Origin: Maratus speciosus
Taxonomy: Eukaryota > Arthropoda > Arachnida > Araneae > Salticidae
NCBI GenBank assembly: GCA_963932465.1
Contig: OZ010798.1
Location: 20,780,918 to 20,844,917, forward strand
Length of the DNA: 64,000 bases
Direction of reading: 5' to 3'
Below, in pieces: positions 23,121-33,301 of the stretch (position 1 is its first letter; the number at the start of each line of letters is the position of its first letter). A program made the position numbers and the translations under genes. A model generated the notes under the pieces. It saw only the letters and a list, made by a program, of their open reading frames with translations. It searched no databases and had not been told where the DNA came from.

Positions 23121-23486
23121 TTTAAGCGATTAATTCGCTCAGAGAAATCATCGTGTAATACGTAAGCACGTAAAGTGAATTTCTTTTAATATGCATGACA
23201 TAAAAATACGTGTTGTTTAAAAGAAAGTAACTAAAATTTCAATCTTTGCAATGAAATACAGTTTTATTAAATGTAAATTAGATAAAAAATATTCTTTAAG
23301 TACGTAACAAAGGGTAATTTTTAGGTGCGTTTGTAATTATATAAATACGTATCACTTATCGTCGCCGTCTGTCTATTTTCATGATATAACAGCGCAAAAC
23401 TACCCAACTGAATGGTTTGAAATTTAATGTATATAATAGTTGCAGAATTTTATCAAATCAATCCCAATTGTTATGGAAATCGAATC
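23121..23486 (+). repeat. R repeat, copy 1 of an R-plus-MITE tandem duplication
   Basis: Matches 23917-24312 from GATTAATTCGCTCAGAGAAA through ATTTCAATCTTTGCAATGAA to ATGAAAATCGAATC at the end. Contains GTCTGTCTATTTTC and ATATAACAGCGCAAAAC, a Helentron-like signature. Confidence 0.8.
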
Positions 23487-23920
23487 CAAAGGCTGTTCTC
23501 AAATACAAAAGTGCAACTTTATGACATAGGTTTTAATTTATTTTTGTTCGGAAATGCATGAAACTAACAGGTGTTGTTGTTCGGAAACTATGTCATCGAA
23601 CTGCTTTTTCCGTTTTCTTGTAAACGCAATAAATCTTTCAGAAAATACTGTCAAAGTTGAGATTTTGAACTGAACTTCCAAACGAAAGATTAAAATCCAC
23701 TTTGTAAGGAGAGAAAAATGCCGTGTCACGTGATCAAAATCGCTTCTAACTCAATAGGTAATTGATGGATCAAAAAATGGAAAACACAGTCGGATTTCAA
23801 ATCGCTTCTCTGGTCAGGCTTTCCAATTTTATATCTTTCCGTTAAAAAATGAATTTGTAAATGCGTCAAAACAACGTTTTGCGCTTGTTGAGCGCAACAT
23901 TCAGTTGAGAACAGCCTTAA
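23487..23920 (+). mobile_element. family A TTAA MITE, copy 3
   Basis: Starts CAAAGGCTGTTCTC (the 5' TTAA has decayed) and ends GAGAACAGCCTTAA. It belongs to a duplicated R-plus-MITE block. Confidence 0.85.
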
Positions 23921-24312
23921 GTGATTAATTCGCTCAGAGAAATCATCGCGTAACACGAAAACGCGTAAAAGTGAATTTATTTTAATATGCATAACATAAA
24001 AATATTTATTCTTTGAAAGGAAATAACTAAAATTTCAATCTTTGCAATGAAATACAGTTTTATAAAATGTAAATTAGAGAAAAAATATTCTTTAAGTACG
24101 TAAAAAGTGTGTCCTTTTTAGCTGTGTAATTAATTGATTGTTCGTAATTATATAAACACGTATCACCTATAGTCGTTTTCTGATCCGTCCATCTGTCTGT
24201 CTGCATATAACAGTGCAAAAACGACCCAACTTAATGATTTGAAATTTAATGTATCTAATCGTTGCAGAATTTTGTCGAGTCAATTTCAATGTTATGAAAA
24301 TCGAATCAAAAT
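23921..24312 (+). repeat. R repeat, copy 2
   Basis: Diverged direct copy of 23121-23486, again followed at once by a family A MITE. Includes GTCTGTCTGTCTGC-type microsatellite and ATATAACAGTGCAAAAAC. Confidence 0.8.
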
Positions 24313-24743
24313 TTAAGGGTGTTCTCAAATCCAAAAGGGCAACTTTCTGACATAAGTTTTAATTTATTTTTGTTCGAAAATGCATGTAACTAGCTGGGGT
24401 TGTTGTTCAGAAACTATGTCATTGAGCTGTTTTTTCCATTTTTTTTTTCAAACGCAATAGATCTTTCAGAAAATAGAGTCAAAGTGGGGTTTTGAACCGA
24501 ATTTCCACGCGAAGGGAGAAAGAGCACTCAAGAGCGGGCGAAAAACATGTTTGTCACGTGATCGAATTCGCTTCTAACTCAATAGGTAATGAATTGATCA
24601 AACAATGAAAAAAAAAATGTTCAATTCCAAATCGCTTCCATGGCCAGGCTTTCCAATTTTATATCTTTCCGTTAAAAAATGAATTTGTAAATATGTCAAA
24701 ACGTTTTGCGCTTGTTGAGCAGAGCAGTTAAGAACAGCCTTAA
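24313..24743 (+). mobile_element. family A TTAA MITE, copy 4
   Basis: Complete, 431 bp, TTAA at both ends, with both inverted repeats well preserved. The best reference copy for the family. Confidence 0.9.
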
Positions 24744-25148
24744 AAAGATAAATAATAAAAGTTTTCTTCATTCTATTAAATCCTATCCTACGTCATGAAT
24801 TCAATGCTATCCCATGATTAGGTCATGATTCTAGATTGCCAGGTTGATGAAGTCCTATCGAAGAGGGAATCCAATTATTTTCATAGGACTGAATTTAACC
24901 TTATAGAATCGTAATCAATTTTGTATTCATGCTTTTATGCATAAGAGTGCAACAGCTATGGCACCAAGATCTGAATATTTATAGAAATAGTTATAGTACA
25001 AACGCACCTCATTTACCACGTGTGACATACAATTTCCAACTTGTTATATTCTAACTTGTCAATCCCCCCCCCCCCCCCTAAATTGTGTTCAGTAGTGAAT
25101 TCAGGAAATAGATTGGGATCCCCCCCCCCATAACATCGAAAGGCTGTC
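24744..25148 (+). other. interval with dispersed repeat fragment and C runs
   Basis: About 24938-25045 matches 53666-53775 (AAGAGTGCAACAGCTATGGC, CACCAAGATCTGAATATTTA). C runs lie at about 25066-25078 and 25121-25129. Nothing else recognised. Confidence 0.55.
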
Positions 25149-25574
25149 TTAAGGCTGTTCTCAACTGCCCTGTTCAACAAGCGAAAAACGTTCTGACAAA
25201 TTTACAAATTCATTTTTTAACGGAATGATTTAAAGTTGAAAGCCTGGTCATGGAAGCGATTTGGAATCGAATTGTGTTTTCCATTTTTGAATCCACCCAT
25301 TACCAATTGAGTTAGAAGCGATTTTGATCACGTGGCAAAGACGCTTTTCACCCTTTCTTTAGTGGTTATTCTTCTTTCGTGCGGAAATTCGGTTCAAAAC
25401 GCCCACTTTGACACTATTTTCTGAAAGATCTATTGTGTATGCCAAAAACGGAAAACACAGTTCGATGACATAGTTTCTGAACAACAACACCTGCTCGTTT
25501 CCTGAATTTCCGAGCAAACATAAATTAAAACTTATGTCATACAGTTGCCCTCTTGGATTTGAGAACAGCCTTAA
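25149..25574 (-). mobile_element. family A TTAA MITE, copy 5
   Basis: Complete, reverse orientation, TTAA at both ends; begins TTAAGGCTGTTCTCAACTGC and ends GAGAACAGCCTTAA. Confidence 0.88.
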
Positions 25575-25935
25575 AAGATTTTGGATTTTATGCTTATGAA
25601 TGGTCTAGAAGTGCTAGCCCCCCCCCCCCCCCCCTCCCCCAATCAAATTCCACGGTATTGACGCCGGGACTGTGGAAATATATGTGAATTCAAAACACAG
25701 ATCGCGTTATAGAGAAAACGCGTAAATTGATATCACGTATAGCAGGCCAAACCTGTATATGCAGTGTGGTCCGAAAAATTCTGGACACATTTTAAAATTC
25801 AATATAAAATCAAATAATTGTAGTACAGTAGTGCGGATTGGACTAAAATGCTTATCAGATTGAAAAGTTTTATTCACGTGAATGAAAAAAATTAGTACAA
25901 ATTTGATCATAGATGGTGCCACTTTATGATTTCTC

Positions 25936-26513
25936 TGAAAAAAAATGAAGTACTCAAAAATAAGTAAATCGATGTACTCATATCGAAATTGAGTATGTTT
26001 GGATCAAAAATGAACCTATCCTTTCTCAATTTTGAGACATCACATGCTATCAATCACAAACAAACCGATTATTTTGTACTATGTAATGGTTTATTTCATT
26101 CATGGAGGCATAAAAGATGTTTACTAATTTTAAATTTAAATTATGCACAGTATTTTAAAGTAATTTAAAAGTGTTTGCAAATAATGCGCTTGTCAAAAAA
26201 AAAAAAAAAAAAAAAAATTCTATTTGAGTATCTTGATAATAATTTTGCTATTTTTCTTAATAAATAATCAATTAAACGCTTCTTGTTAATAACTTTAAAC
26301 GGGAAATAAATGCCAGTACATTTTTACTTTCATTTGTAGGTTCAGAGGGCAGAACATGGCGATTCATATTTGAATACAAACATGGAATCAAAAATGAGTA
26401 CACGTGTTTCTCAATTTTGAGTACATTTAGATCGGAGCTATTTTGAGTAGGTGACGTATTTAAAATTGAGTACTTTTTACTCAATTTTGAGTACTCATTT
26501 TTTTTTCATTGTG
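25936..26513. mobile_element. CACTG-ended word-array element C, copy 2
   Basis: Starts CTCTGAAAAAAAATGAAGTAC and ends GAGTACTCATTTTTTTTCATTG; both outer CACTG motifs are mutated. Inner GAGTAC words match copy 1, but without its SINE and B insertions. An A tract is at 26198-26217. Confidence 0.65.
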
Positions 26514-26777
26514 CTTTCAAACATGCGTTTTTTTTTATTTTCAGATTAATTTTGATGCTGTGATACAGAAAGTATGACTCCCAGTGCTTAGTCGTATTTT
26601 TGTGTCACAGCTACAAAATTACACTGAGAAAAAATATGGTTCTGGCATCTAGAATCTAAATTGTGGTTGTAGAAAAAGTAGTTCAATGTTATCCTTATAA
26701 ATTCTAGTTTGTTAGAGTTCTAGAGTGTCCGACTAAAATTCAAGAGCGTTTTCCTGTATTCTCGTGGTCAAACTTAT

Positions 26778-27321
26778 TTAAGGGTGTATTCCGATCCAAA
26801 CTGCTTATTTTCTGATTCATTTTAAAATTCATTTTTGCTCTCAAACGCATCAAACTTGGAAATTCTCTTATTTAGAAACTATATAATGTGCGGTGCTGCT
26901 TAATTTTTTGATAAATGCAGAAAATACTGTAAAAAAACGCTGTCAAAGTTGGCATTTTGAACCGAATTTTCCGAAGCAGGCGATATGCGTAAATACGGGT
27001 TAGGTTCCCTTAGAAAGACCCCCACGGAGGGCACTCCCCCTTGGGCCTATATCCCTCGTGTAGATAATCGGCCGTCAAAAACAAACCAACCGAAGCGGGC
27101 GATCTGGGAATGAAAAAAATGGTCATACTGAGAAAATAATTGTTTAAAAATCAAATTCTAAAGAATTGAGCTGAAAATGAAATCACACGGCATGTTAAAC
27201 ATGTCTTCAGAAATCACCCCAGCAAGTTTCATGTTTTTACTTTTAAAAATGAGTCTGAAAATGTCTCAGAAAATTTCGAGCTGTTGAGGGTGGAAAAATA
27301 TTTTTTCGAATACACCCTTAA
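26778..27321 (+). mobile_element. family B TTAA MITE, copy 3, interrupted by a SINE
   Basis: TTAA-bounded family B copy. A SINE fragment of 105 bp at 26985-27089 splits it and is flanked by a 14-bp duplication of family B sequence. Confidence 0.88.
26985..27089 (+). mobile_element. 5'-truncated SINE, copy 2
   Basis: Matches the body and tail of the SINE at 21925-22162 (ATGCGTAAATACGGGTTAGG, later GGGCCTATATCCCTCG and ACAAACCAAC). It has lost its tRNA head. The target duplication is CCGAAGCrGGCGAT at 26971-26984 and 27090-27103, as left by LINE-driven target-primed insertion. Confidence 0.85.
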
Positions 27322-27815
27322 GAATCTCTGCCAAAAGATGCGAACACAAGAGGTTAATAACTATAATTCTAATTTATGAAACCATTCCAAAAATCAAGCG
27401 ATCCTTTCTCGCTATTGAAATGATTTATGATTGTTTCGTCACCTAGAAAACAAGAGACTAGAAATTCTAGATCATTTCGTCTATTCAGCTGAGTTGTTTA
27501 CCCTATTCGCATAGCTCGGAAATCAATATTTCTAGATGAGGAATTCTGAAAATGACTACCTATTCATTCTAGGCGAAGGCGGTATTTTTTTCCCTCAGTG
27601 TAATCTGAAAATCAATAAAAACGCAGGTTTAAAAGCACACATACAGACGCCTAGCGGCACCAGCTTTGATCGAAATTTCGAACTAATTATTTTCATTTGC
27701 TTGAAGAAAACTTTTCATCCTGAGGAACATTTTAGTTCAAACTGCACCCCTGTATGACAATTATTTGATTTTATATTGAATTTTAAAATGTGCCCAGGAA
27801 TTTTCGGACTCCCTG

Positions 27816-28315
27816 TATTTAAATGCATACCAGAAAGGTTTCATTTCATAAAAAGTGGAAGAAGAATGAAAATACGCTTGTAACTTTCTATTGGCATAAA
27901 ACAGAAAATTGATAAATTAGAAAAACACCCGAATTATTACTTTATTTTATTAACCATTTGGAAAAATGATTATTGTCCTCGGTCAGGGTAGGAAATCAAA
28001 AGCGTATCTGAAGCGTTTTATTAGTTGAATCCCGCATTTTATTCGTTTTTTTTATGGGTCTATATAGTAATCTGTATTTTCCCTTTACTTTCAACAGAGA
28101 TGGATACTTCTGTTGCCACCATGACAAAAAAGTAATAAAAACTACAAAAAAAAAATATTAATAACTCAGAAACAAATTGTGATACAGCTTTCAAACAAAT
28201 TGCATTTAAAAGTTCATTTTTTTTCTATACGACGGTGTAAAAAGTAATATTGTGGGAGTGTTTAGAAGTTTAAGAAGAAATTTCATTTAAAATGGGTCCA
28301 GGAATATTAATGTTT
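27816..28315. other. AT-rich interval, nothing recognised
   Basis: No repeat or coding sequence was identified. Confidence 0.4.
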
Positions 28316-28413
28316 AATCCATGGCGTACGTAATGTATGACCAGCTCCGTAGAAGTTTAAAAATTTACAGTAAAAATGTAATCCATGGCGTACGTAATGT
28401 ATGATCAACTCCG
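28316..28413 (+). repeat. 33-bp direct repeat pair
   Basis: ATCCATGGCGTACGTAATGT plus ATGAyCArCTCCG occurs at about 28318 and 28381 with two differences. Confidence 0.85.
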
Positions 28414-28490
28414 TTCGATTTTTTATGTCTTAAATTTTAGTCTTTGAAAAAATCATTTTCCAAATTGTCGTTGTAATTTGTTAAATTGCA

Positions 28491-28521
<31 letters not shown>

Positions 28522-29085
28522 GGGGAAAAAAATAAGATATTTACAATTTTACTATGCGTGTGTTGTCGATTATTATCTTTTTGTTTCATTTATAAGATCG
28601 ATTGAATGTGGTCATAAGAAATTTGTTTTATATAGACGAACTTTTCTCCGCAATTTTGCCGTGTTTAATGCTCTGAAATTATAAGTATATAATAAATTAT
28701 ACCACATTGTAATAATATACTGCTTTCAATTTCTAAAAGGTGTATGATAAAAATATTAAAAACAGTAACAAAAGTTTTATTATACTGTTTGCATGTAAAG
28801 AGTTTAATCATGAAGTCTTTTATATTTTTTAACAGAAATAAATATGTGAAATTTTCAGAAATATTCCAATTAAGAATTAAGACTTTTTTTTAATGGATAC
28901 ATTTTTAATAAAATCCACTGTGACACCGAAGTGTTATTGTGTCACAAAAAATTGACAACTTTCTAAAACATTTTTTGCCTTTATGTACTATAAAACGACA
29001 AACGTTTTTGAATTATTTCTCATCTGAATAAGTAAAAAAATACGTTTCATGCATTTTTGAGTGTCAAAGTTTTATTTAAAAATCA
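28414..29085. other. AT-rich interval with T tract
   Basis: A T run lies at about 28491-28518. Nothing coding was recognised. Confidence 0.4.
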
Positions 29086-29135
29086 ATCCATAAATGTGTC
29101 AAAAAGTTTCGCCGTTGTTGAGCGGGGGGAAATAC
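29086..29135 (+). repeat. family A MITE relic, 3' end only
   Basis: CCATAAATGTGTCAAAAAGT followed by TGTTGAGCGG corresponds to the 3' part of family A. Confidence 0.5.
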
Positions 29136-29576
29136 TTTTTTGAAGCAGAAGGATTTTTTTTTTTTTTATACCCCTTTACTTTTATATTTTTATATTATAC
29201 AATCATAAATGTTCATGTTCGCATTACTTTTCTTTCTAATGTTGTCTTTAAATTCTGCGAAATAACCCCTTCAGATAAACATCAATTCAATGAAGCTCGC
29301 TAAATAAACCAGAAACTATGCATTTCAATTGTATGTAAATCTTTTAAAGTAATAAAAGTCATCCTTCCAAATCCCTACAATACATTCTTTCTGACAATAT
29401 ACATATATAATACAATTTATAAACCGGAATTTATGAAGGATGTGAAATTCGAAACGCTGTACTGATCACTAAAATTCAATTCTAAAATACTTGTTACCAG
29501 GATTTAGGGCTACGAACCCGGATTCAGAAATTGGCTACCACATTGAAATTTAGTAGTTAAACGTGTATTACAGAAC
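29136..29576. other. AT-rich interval, nothing recognised
   Basis: The short frame at 29094-29303 overlaps a MITE relic and is not credible as a gene. Confidence 0.4.
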
Positions 29577-29765
29577 AGATGATGAGAGAGGTCACATGCA
29601 TCATTAGATTGTCAATATCATCATTTACAGAGATGTGGCTTTTTGTTGTTGGAATGCACTGTGTCATTTTCCGATCTTATCGTCCGTTTTTTGGTAGTAA
29701 AATAGAAAAAAAATTCTATCTTTAGGGCGGAAATTGAGTTGTTTTCAAGAAGCATAGATTGTCTT
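29577..29765 (+). repeat. dispersed repeat shared with 34850-35000
   Basis: Shared words in order: CATCATTTACAGAG / CACCATTTACAAAG, TTTTCCGATCTTATCGTCCG / TTTTCCGATTTTATCGTTCG, and GTTTTCAAG / CTTTCAAGG. The family is unknown. Confidence 0.5.
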
Positions 29766-29966
29766 ATTTATCAAAAGTGATTTCAATATGCATTTCAAAT
29801 AGGTGCCGTTACAACATGCTAGCTAAATATATTTTAAATTGTAGCTTATATTAAATTGTACACCGGTAAAATTAATCTGTGCTCAATAGTTTATAATTAA
29901 AAAGGAGGTTTAACACCTTCGGGACGATCGTCTTTTACAGAATTGTTAATCTTTTATTACCGGTTT

Positions 29967-30390
29967 TTAAGGGTGTATTCCAATCCAAACTGCTTATTTT
30001 CTGATTCATTTTAAAATTCATTTTTGCTCTCAAACGCACCAAACTTGAAAATTCTCTTATTTAGAAACTATATAATGTGCGGTGCTTCTTAATTTTTTGA
30101 TAAATGCAGAAAATACTGTAAAAAACGCTGTCAAAGTTGGCATTTTGAACCGAATTTTCCGAAGCGGGCGATCTGGGAATGAAAAAAATGGTCATACTGA
30201 GAAAATAATTGTTTAAAAATCAAATTCTAATGAATTGAGCTGAAAATGAAATCACACGGCATGTTAAACATGTCTTCAGAAATCACCCCAGCAAGTTTCG
30301 TGTTTTTACTTTTAAAAATGAGTCTGAAAATGTCTCAGAAAATTTCGAGCTGTTGAGGGTGGAAAAATATTTTTTCGAATACACCCTTAA
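29967..30390 (+). mobile_element. family B TTAA MITE, copy 4
   Basis: Complete, 424 bp, TTAA at both ends; near-identical to copies 1 and 5. Confidence 0.9.
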
Positions 30391-30533
30391 AAACGGAAAT
30401 TTTTGTATTATTGAATCGCGAAAATGCTTGGATTAAATTAGGCAAAATTATCAATAAAAATTTACTGGTGAGAATAATCTCTGATTCTGAGCAGTTTACG
30501 TGGCACGTATACGGGTTACTAGTCCCCAAGGGG

Positions 30534-30551
30534 TTAAGGGGGCCGGGACAC

Positions 30552-30600
<49 letters not shown>

Positions 30601-31264
30601 AGTTAAAATTTTGAATTTTTTTTTATGATTAACCATATCATTTGTAAATAAAATCACAGGAACACAAAACTTCTCATAATTTTTTTGAATTAAAAATAAA
30701 AAATTTATTAAAAAAGTGGTGTAATTTAAATCGTTATAACTCAAAATGTCATTTGAAGAATTTCATTTTTGTTTCATTTAAATAAATAGAAATATATACA
30801 TTTAAATTTTGATTCAGCATTTTTAAAATATTAATTTAAATTAAAAAAAATATTTAAAGTAAAAAAAAAAAAATAAATAAATATAAAAAAAAAAAAATCG
30901 TATTTTCAAAGGTAAATATTTTTTTCAAATTTGCTGGTTCAAAACTAAAGTAAAACAATTGAAAAAGACATGTTCCAAGTACGAACCATTCATTCTTAAC
31001 GGTTCTTGACTTATAACAATTTAAATATGAGAAATAGTGAAAAAACCTATCATGAAGAAAACCCATTTTCACAAGAAGTCGTTTCATGACAACCATTGCT
31101 TGAAAGCTAGATTTTGAAAACAAACCAAAAAGAAAAAAAATAATATTTTCTGTTCCAATTATATAGAAACATCATTTATACGTCATTTTAAATAGAAAAA
31201 AAATTTTAACGCAATAATTTTTTTTAAGAAAAATTCAAGATTTTTGTGTCCTGGACCCCCTTAA
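30534..31264. mobile_element. third TTAA MITE family (J)
   Basis: 731 bp with ends TTAAGGGGGCCGGGACACA and, read inward from the right, TTAAGGGGGTCCAGGACACA. A TA microsatellite occupies 30553-30598. The internal TCGTTATAACTCAAAATG recalls the TTATAACTCAATAGG of family A, but the rest is unrelated. Lysine/phenylalanine-rich frames inside are low complexity. No transposase. Confidence 0.75.
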
Positions 31265-31548
31265 GTTTTTTCCTTTAATATTTTAGATTTTTTTTTAAAT
31301 ATATATATTTTTTCCTTACTTTTCTTTTCTTTTCTTTCGTTCTTTATTATTATTATTATTGTTTTTCTCTGCTTACTTCAAACTGCCCGATTTTTGTGCC
31401 TCCTTAAGTTTTTTCCTTTACTATTTTGGGATTTTTTTTAAAAATTTAAACTTTATTTTTCCTCCCTTTTCTTTTCTTTCCTTTCTTTCTTTATTTTTTT
31501 TCTTTTTTTTTTTTTTTGCTCTGCTTATTTTAAACTGCCCGATTTATT
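31261..31548 (+). repeat. 143-bp tandem duplication, T-rich
   Basis: TTAAGTTTTTTCCTTTA begins both units (31261 and 31404), and both end near CAAACTGCCCGATTT / TAAACTGCCCGATTT. The first unit begins exactly at the right TTAA of element J. Confidence 0.8.
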
Positions 31549-31822
31549 TTATGGTGAAATTTAGTGTGACAAAATATGATTTCAGTTTGTCTGTCAACCG
31601 TCTGTTTATGCACTAACTCGTGTGCATATAATCAGACTGTCATGAAACTGCTATATGTTATTTTGGTTTACTACGGCGTGTTCGCGTATTGAGAATGAGA
31701 TGTGTTAGCATTTACGATTCATTTACAGGGATACTAAAAAGAATTCCGTTACATTGCGGCGTACGGGGAAAACTCGCCTGCGGTGTATTTTTATGATATT
31801 ACATTATTTTAACTATACAGGA
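31549..31822. other. interval without recognised feature
   Basis: TTTTATGGTGAAATTTAGTG and following sequence show no repeat or domain. Confidence 0.4.
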
Positions 31823-32540
31823 ACAGGCATCCTCCGACTCACGTATTACGCGACTTGCGTAAATTCGCCAAGTTAAGTAATAAATCTCGAAAATTACATT
31901 TGTGAACATATTAGCGCGTTTGATACGCATTTGCATATATTTGATATTTATTTTATAAATAAAGTATATGATATAAATCACAACCGTAATATATAGTTTA
32001 TATATTAGATAGAGGGATATTTTTATTGGTATATACAATCAAATCTATAATAAAACAACTTAATCTTTATCGTTAGTTATTCACAGTAGTCATCTAATTC
32101 ATAATAAATACAGTTTGTGCTTATCAAGGTTTATTTTATTTTGGGAGTGCTCTTCATTTGTCTTGCCATCTGAAATTCATGGAGAGTAGGTTAAATTATC
32201 TTCTTTAACAGTTTCTTATTTTTAGACTCGTATGATGTAGATTCAAAATTGTTATAAATCAATTCATCAATGCTAGATTTATAAATCCCGTATTCCACAA
32301 GATATTTGAAAAGTGTTCTTTAAGTTTATTTTTATATTTTTTCATACGTTTATAGTTTATTTACGAGTAAATACTGTCTCATGATACTTTATTTATAAAA
32401 TAATACGGTGTAAATAATATACATATACATAATAAATATTGCGGTTTTAAAAAAAATTTTACGTAAGCAACTTACAAATTCGACTTACGTAAAATTCAAG
32501 CTACGGAACGCATTACTTACGTAAGTCGGAGGATGCCTGT
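31823..32540. mobile_element. pogo-like MITE H with 23-bp inverted repeats
   Basis: 718 bp, ends ACAGGCATCCTCCGACTCAC and GTAAGTCGGAGGATGCCTGT. CTTACGTAA-type words repeat in the subterminal region on both sides. The TIR style matches pogo-group elements. No coding capacity. Confidence 0.75.
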
Positions 32541-32699
32541 ATTGAAATTTATACACTAGCTGACCCTATGCTTGGTGGTTGAATGATTAGTGCGTTGCAT
32601 TTGAGCCGAGAGCGTATAATAGATAAAAGAAAATGAATACTTTTTAGAAGAAAATTTCGGATTAAAAATGACATCTGTATTGGAAGACTTAAAAATAAT

Positions 32700-32867
32700 T
32701 GTTGGGTTATAAAAAACACTTGAACTCAAATAGAGTTTTCCATTTTTTTTTTACAAAGGCAAAGAATCTTTCCGGAAATGCTGTCAAAATAAGGGTTTCG
32801 AATTGAATTTCCGGACACTTAGCCCGAAAAATTCGTCATAAATCAGAAAACTCTTATAACTCATAAA
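32700..32867 (+). repeat. family A MITE relic, left part, split by Tc1
   Basis: AAGAATCTTTCCGGAAATGC, TGTCAAAATAAGGG, CGAATTGAATTTCCGG and CTTATAACTCATAAAC follow the middle of family A. The remainder continues at 34640 after the Tc1 insertion. Confidence 0.6.
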
Positions 32868-33258
32868 CATTGGTGGCCAAAATTGTGGACATTTTTTGAA
32901 ATTTTCATGTTTTATAACCTTGTGTGCTTATAGAATACATTAATTTTCACTTAAATACAAATGTTTATACATCAAATTCAAGGAAATTTAATGTAGAATT
33001 TAATAATAATAATAATAATAATAAAAACAGAATTAAAATATCTGCATTACAAAAAAGTTACACTTACTTTAGTCTGAAATATAAACACAATTATTCATGA
33101 ATGCTGAAGTGTATTGTAATAAAAGCTTCCTAGCCAATCACAATGACTGTTCTGAGAATCAATCAAATGTCAGTAACTAAACTGTAGTATGTTTTGATTT
33201 GTAAAAGATGTATTTTGCTGGAATGAATTTTGCAGGTGAATACTAGTGTAACTAAATA

Positions 33259-33301
<43 letters not shown>

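Larger units (their letters stand above)
26622..27600. mobile_element. CACTG-ended word-array element O
   Basis: Ends CACTGAGAAAAAATATGG and, read inward from the right, CACTGAGGGAAAAAAATACC, with TA on each side. Both flanks of the inner MITE hold many copies of the palindrome ATTCTAGAAT or its half (TCTAGAATCT, AAATTCTAGTTTG, ACTAGAAATTCTAGATC). It has the same architecture as C, D and E with a different word. Family B copy 3 is inserted in it. Confidence 0.6.
25762..27815. mobile_element. Tc1/mariner-like element T with about 160-bp inverted ends, host to other elements
   Basis: Left arm 25762-25922 (CAGTGTGGTCCGAAAAATTC) and right arm 27655-27815 are inverted copies sharing ATTTGATTTTATATTGAATT and GGCACCA-type inner ends. 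The outermost bases (CAGTGTGGTCC / CAGGGAGTCCG) resemble Tc1 termini, and TA follows the right end. Between the arms lie C copy 2 and element O, which itself holds a family B MITE with a SINE. No transposase is present. Two independent solo ends cannot be excluded. Confidence 0.5.
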
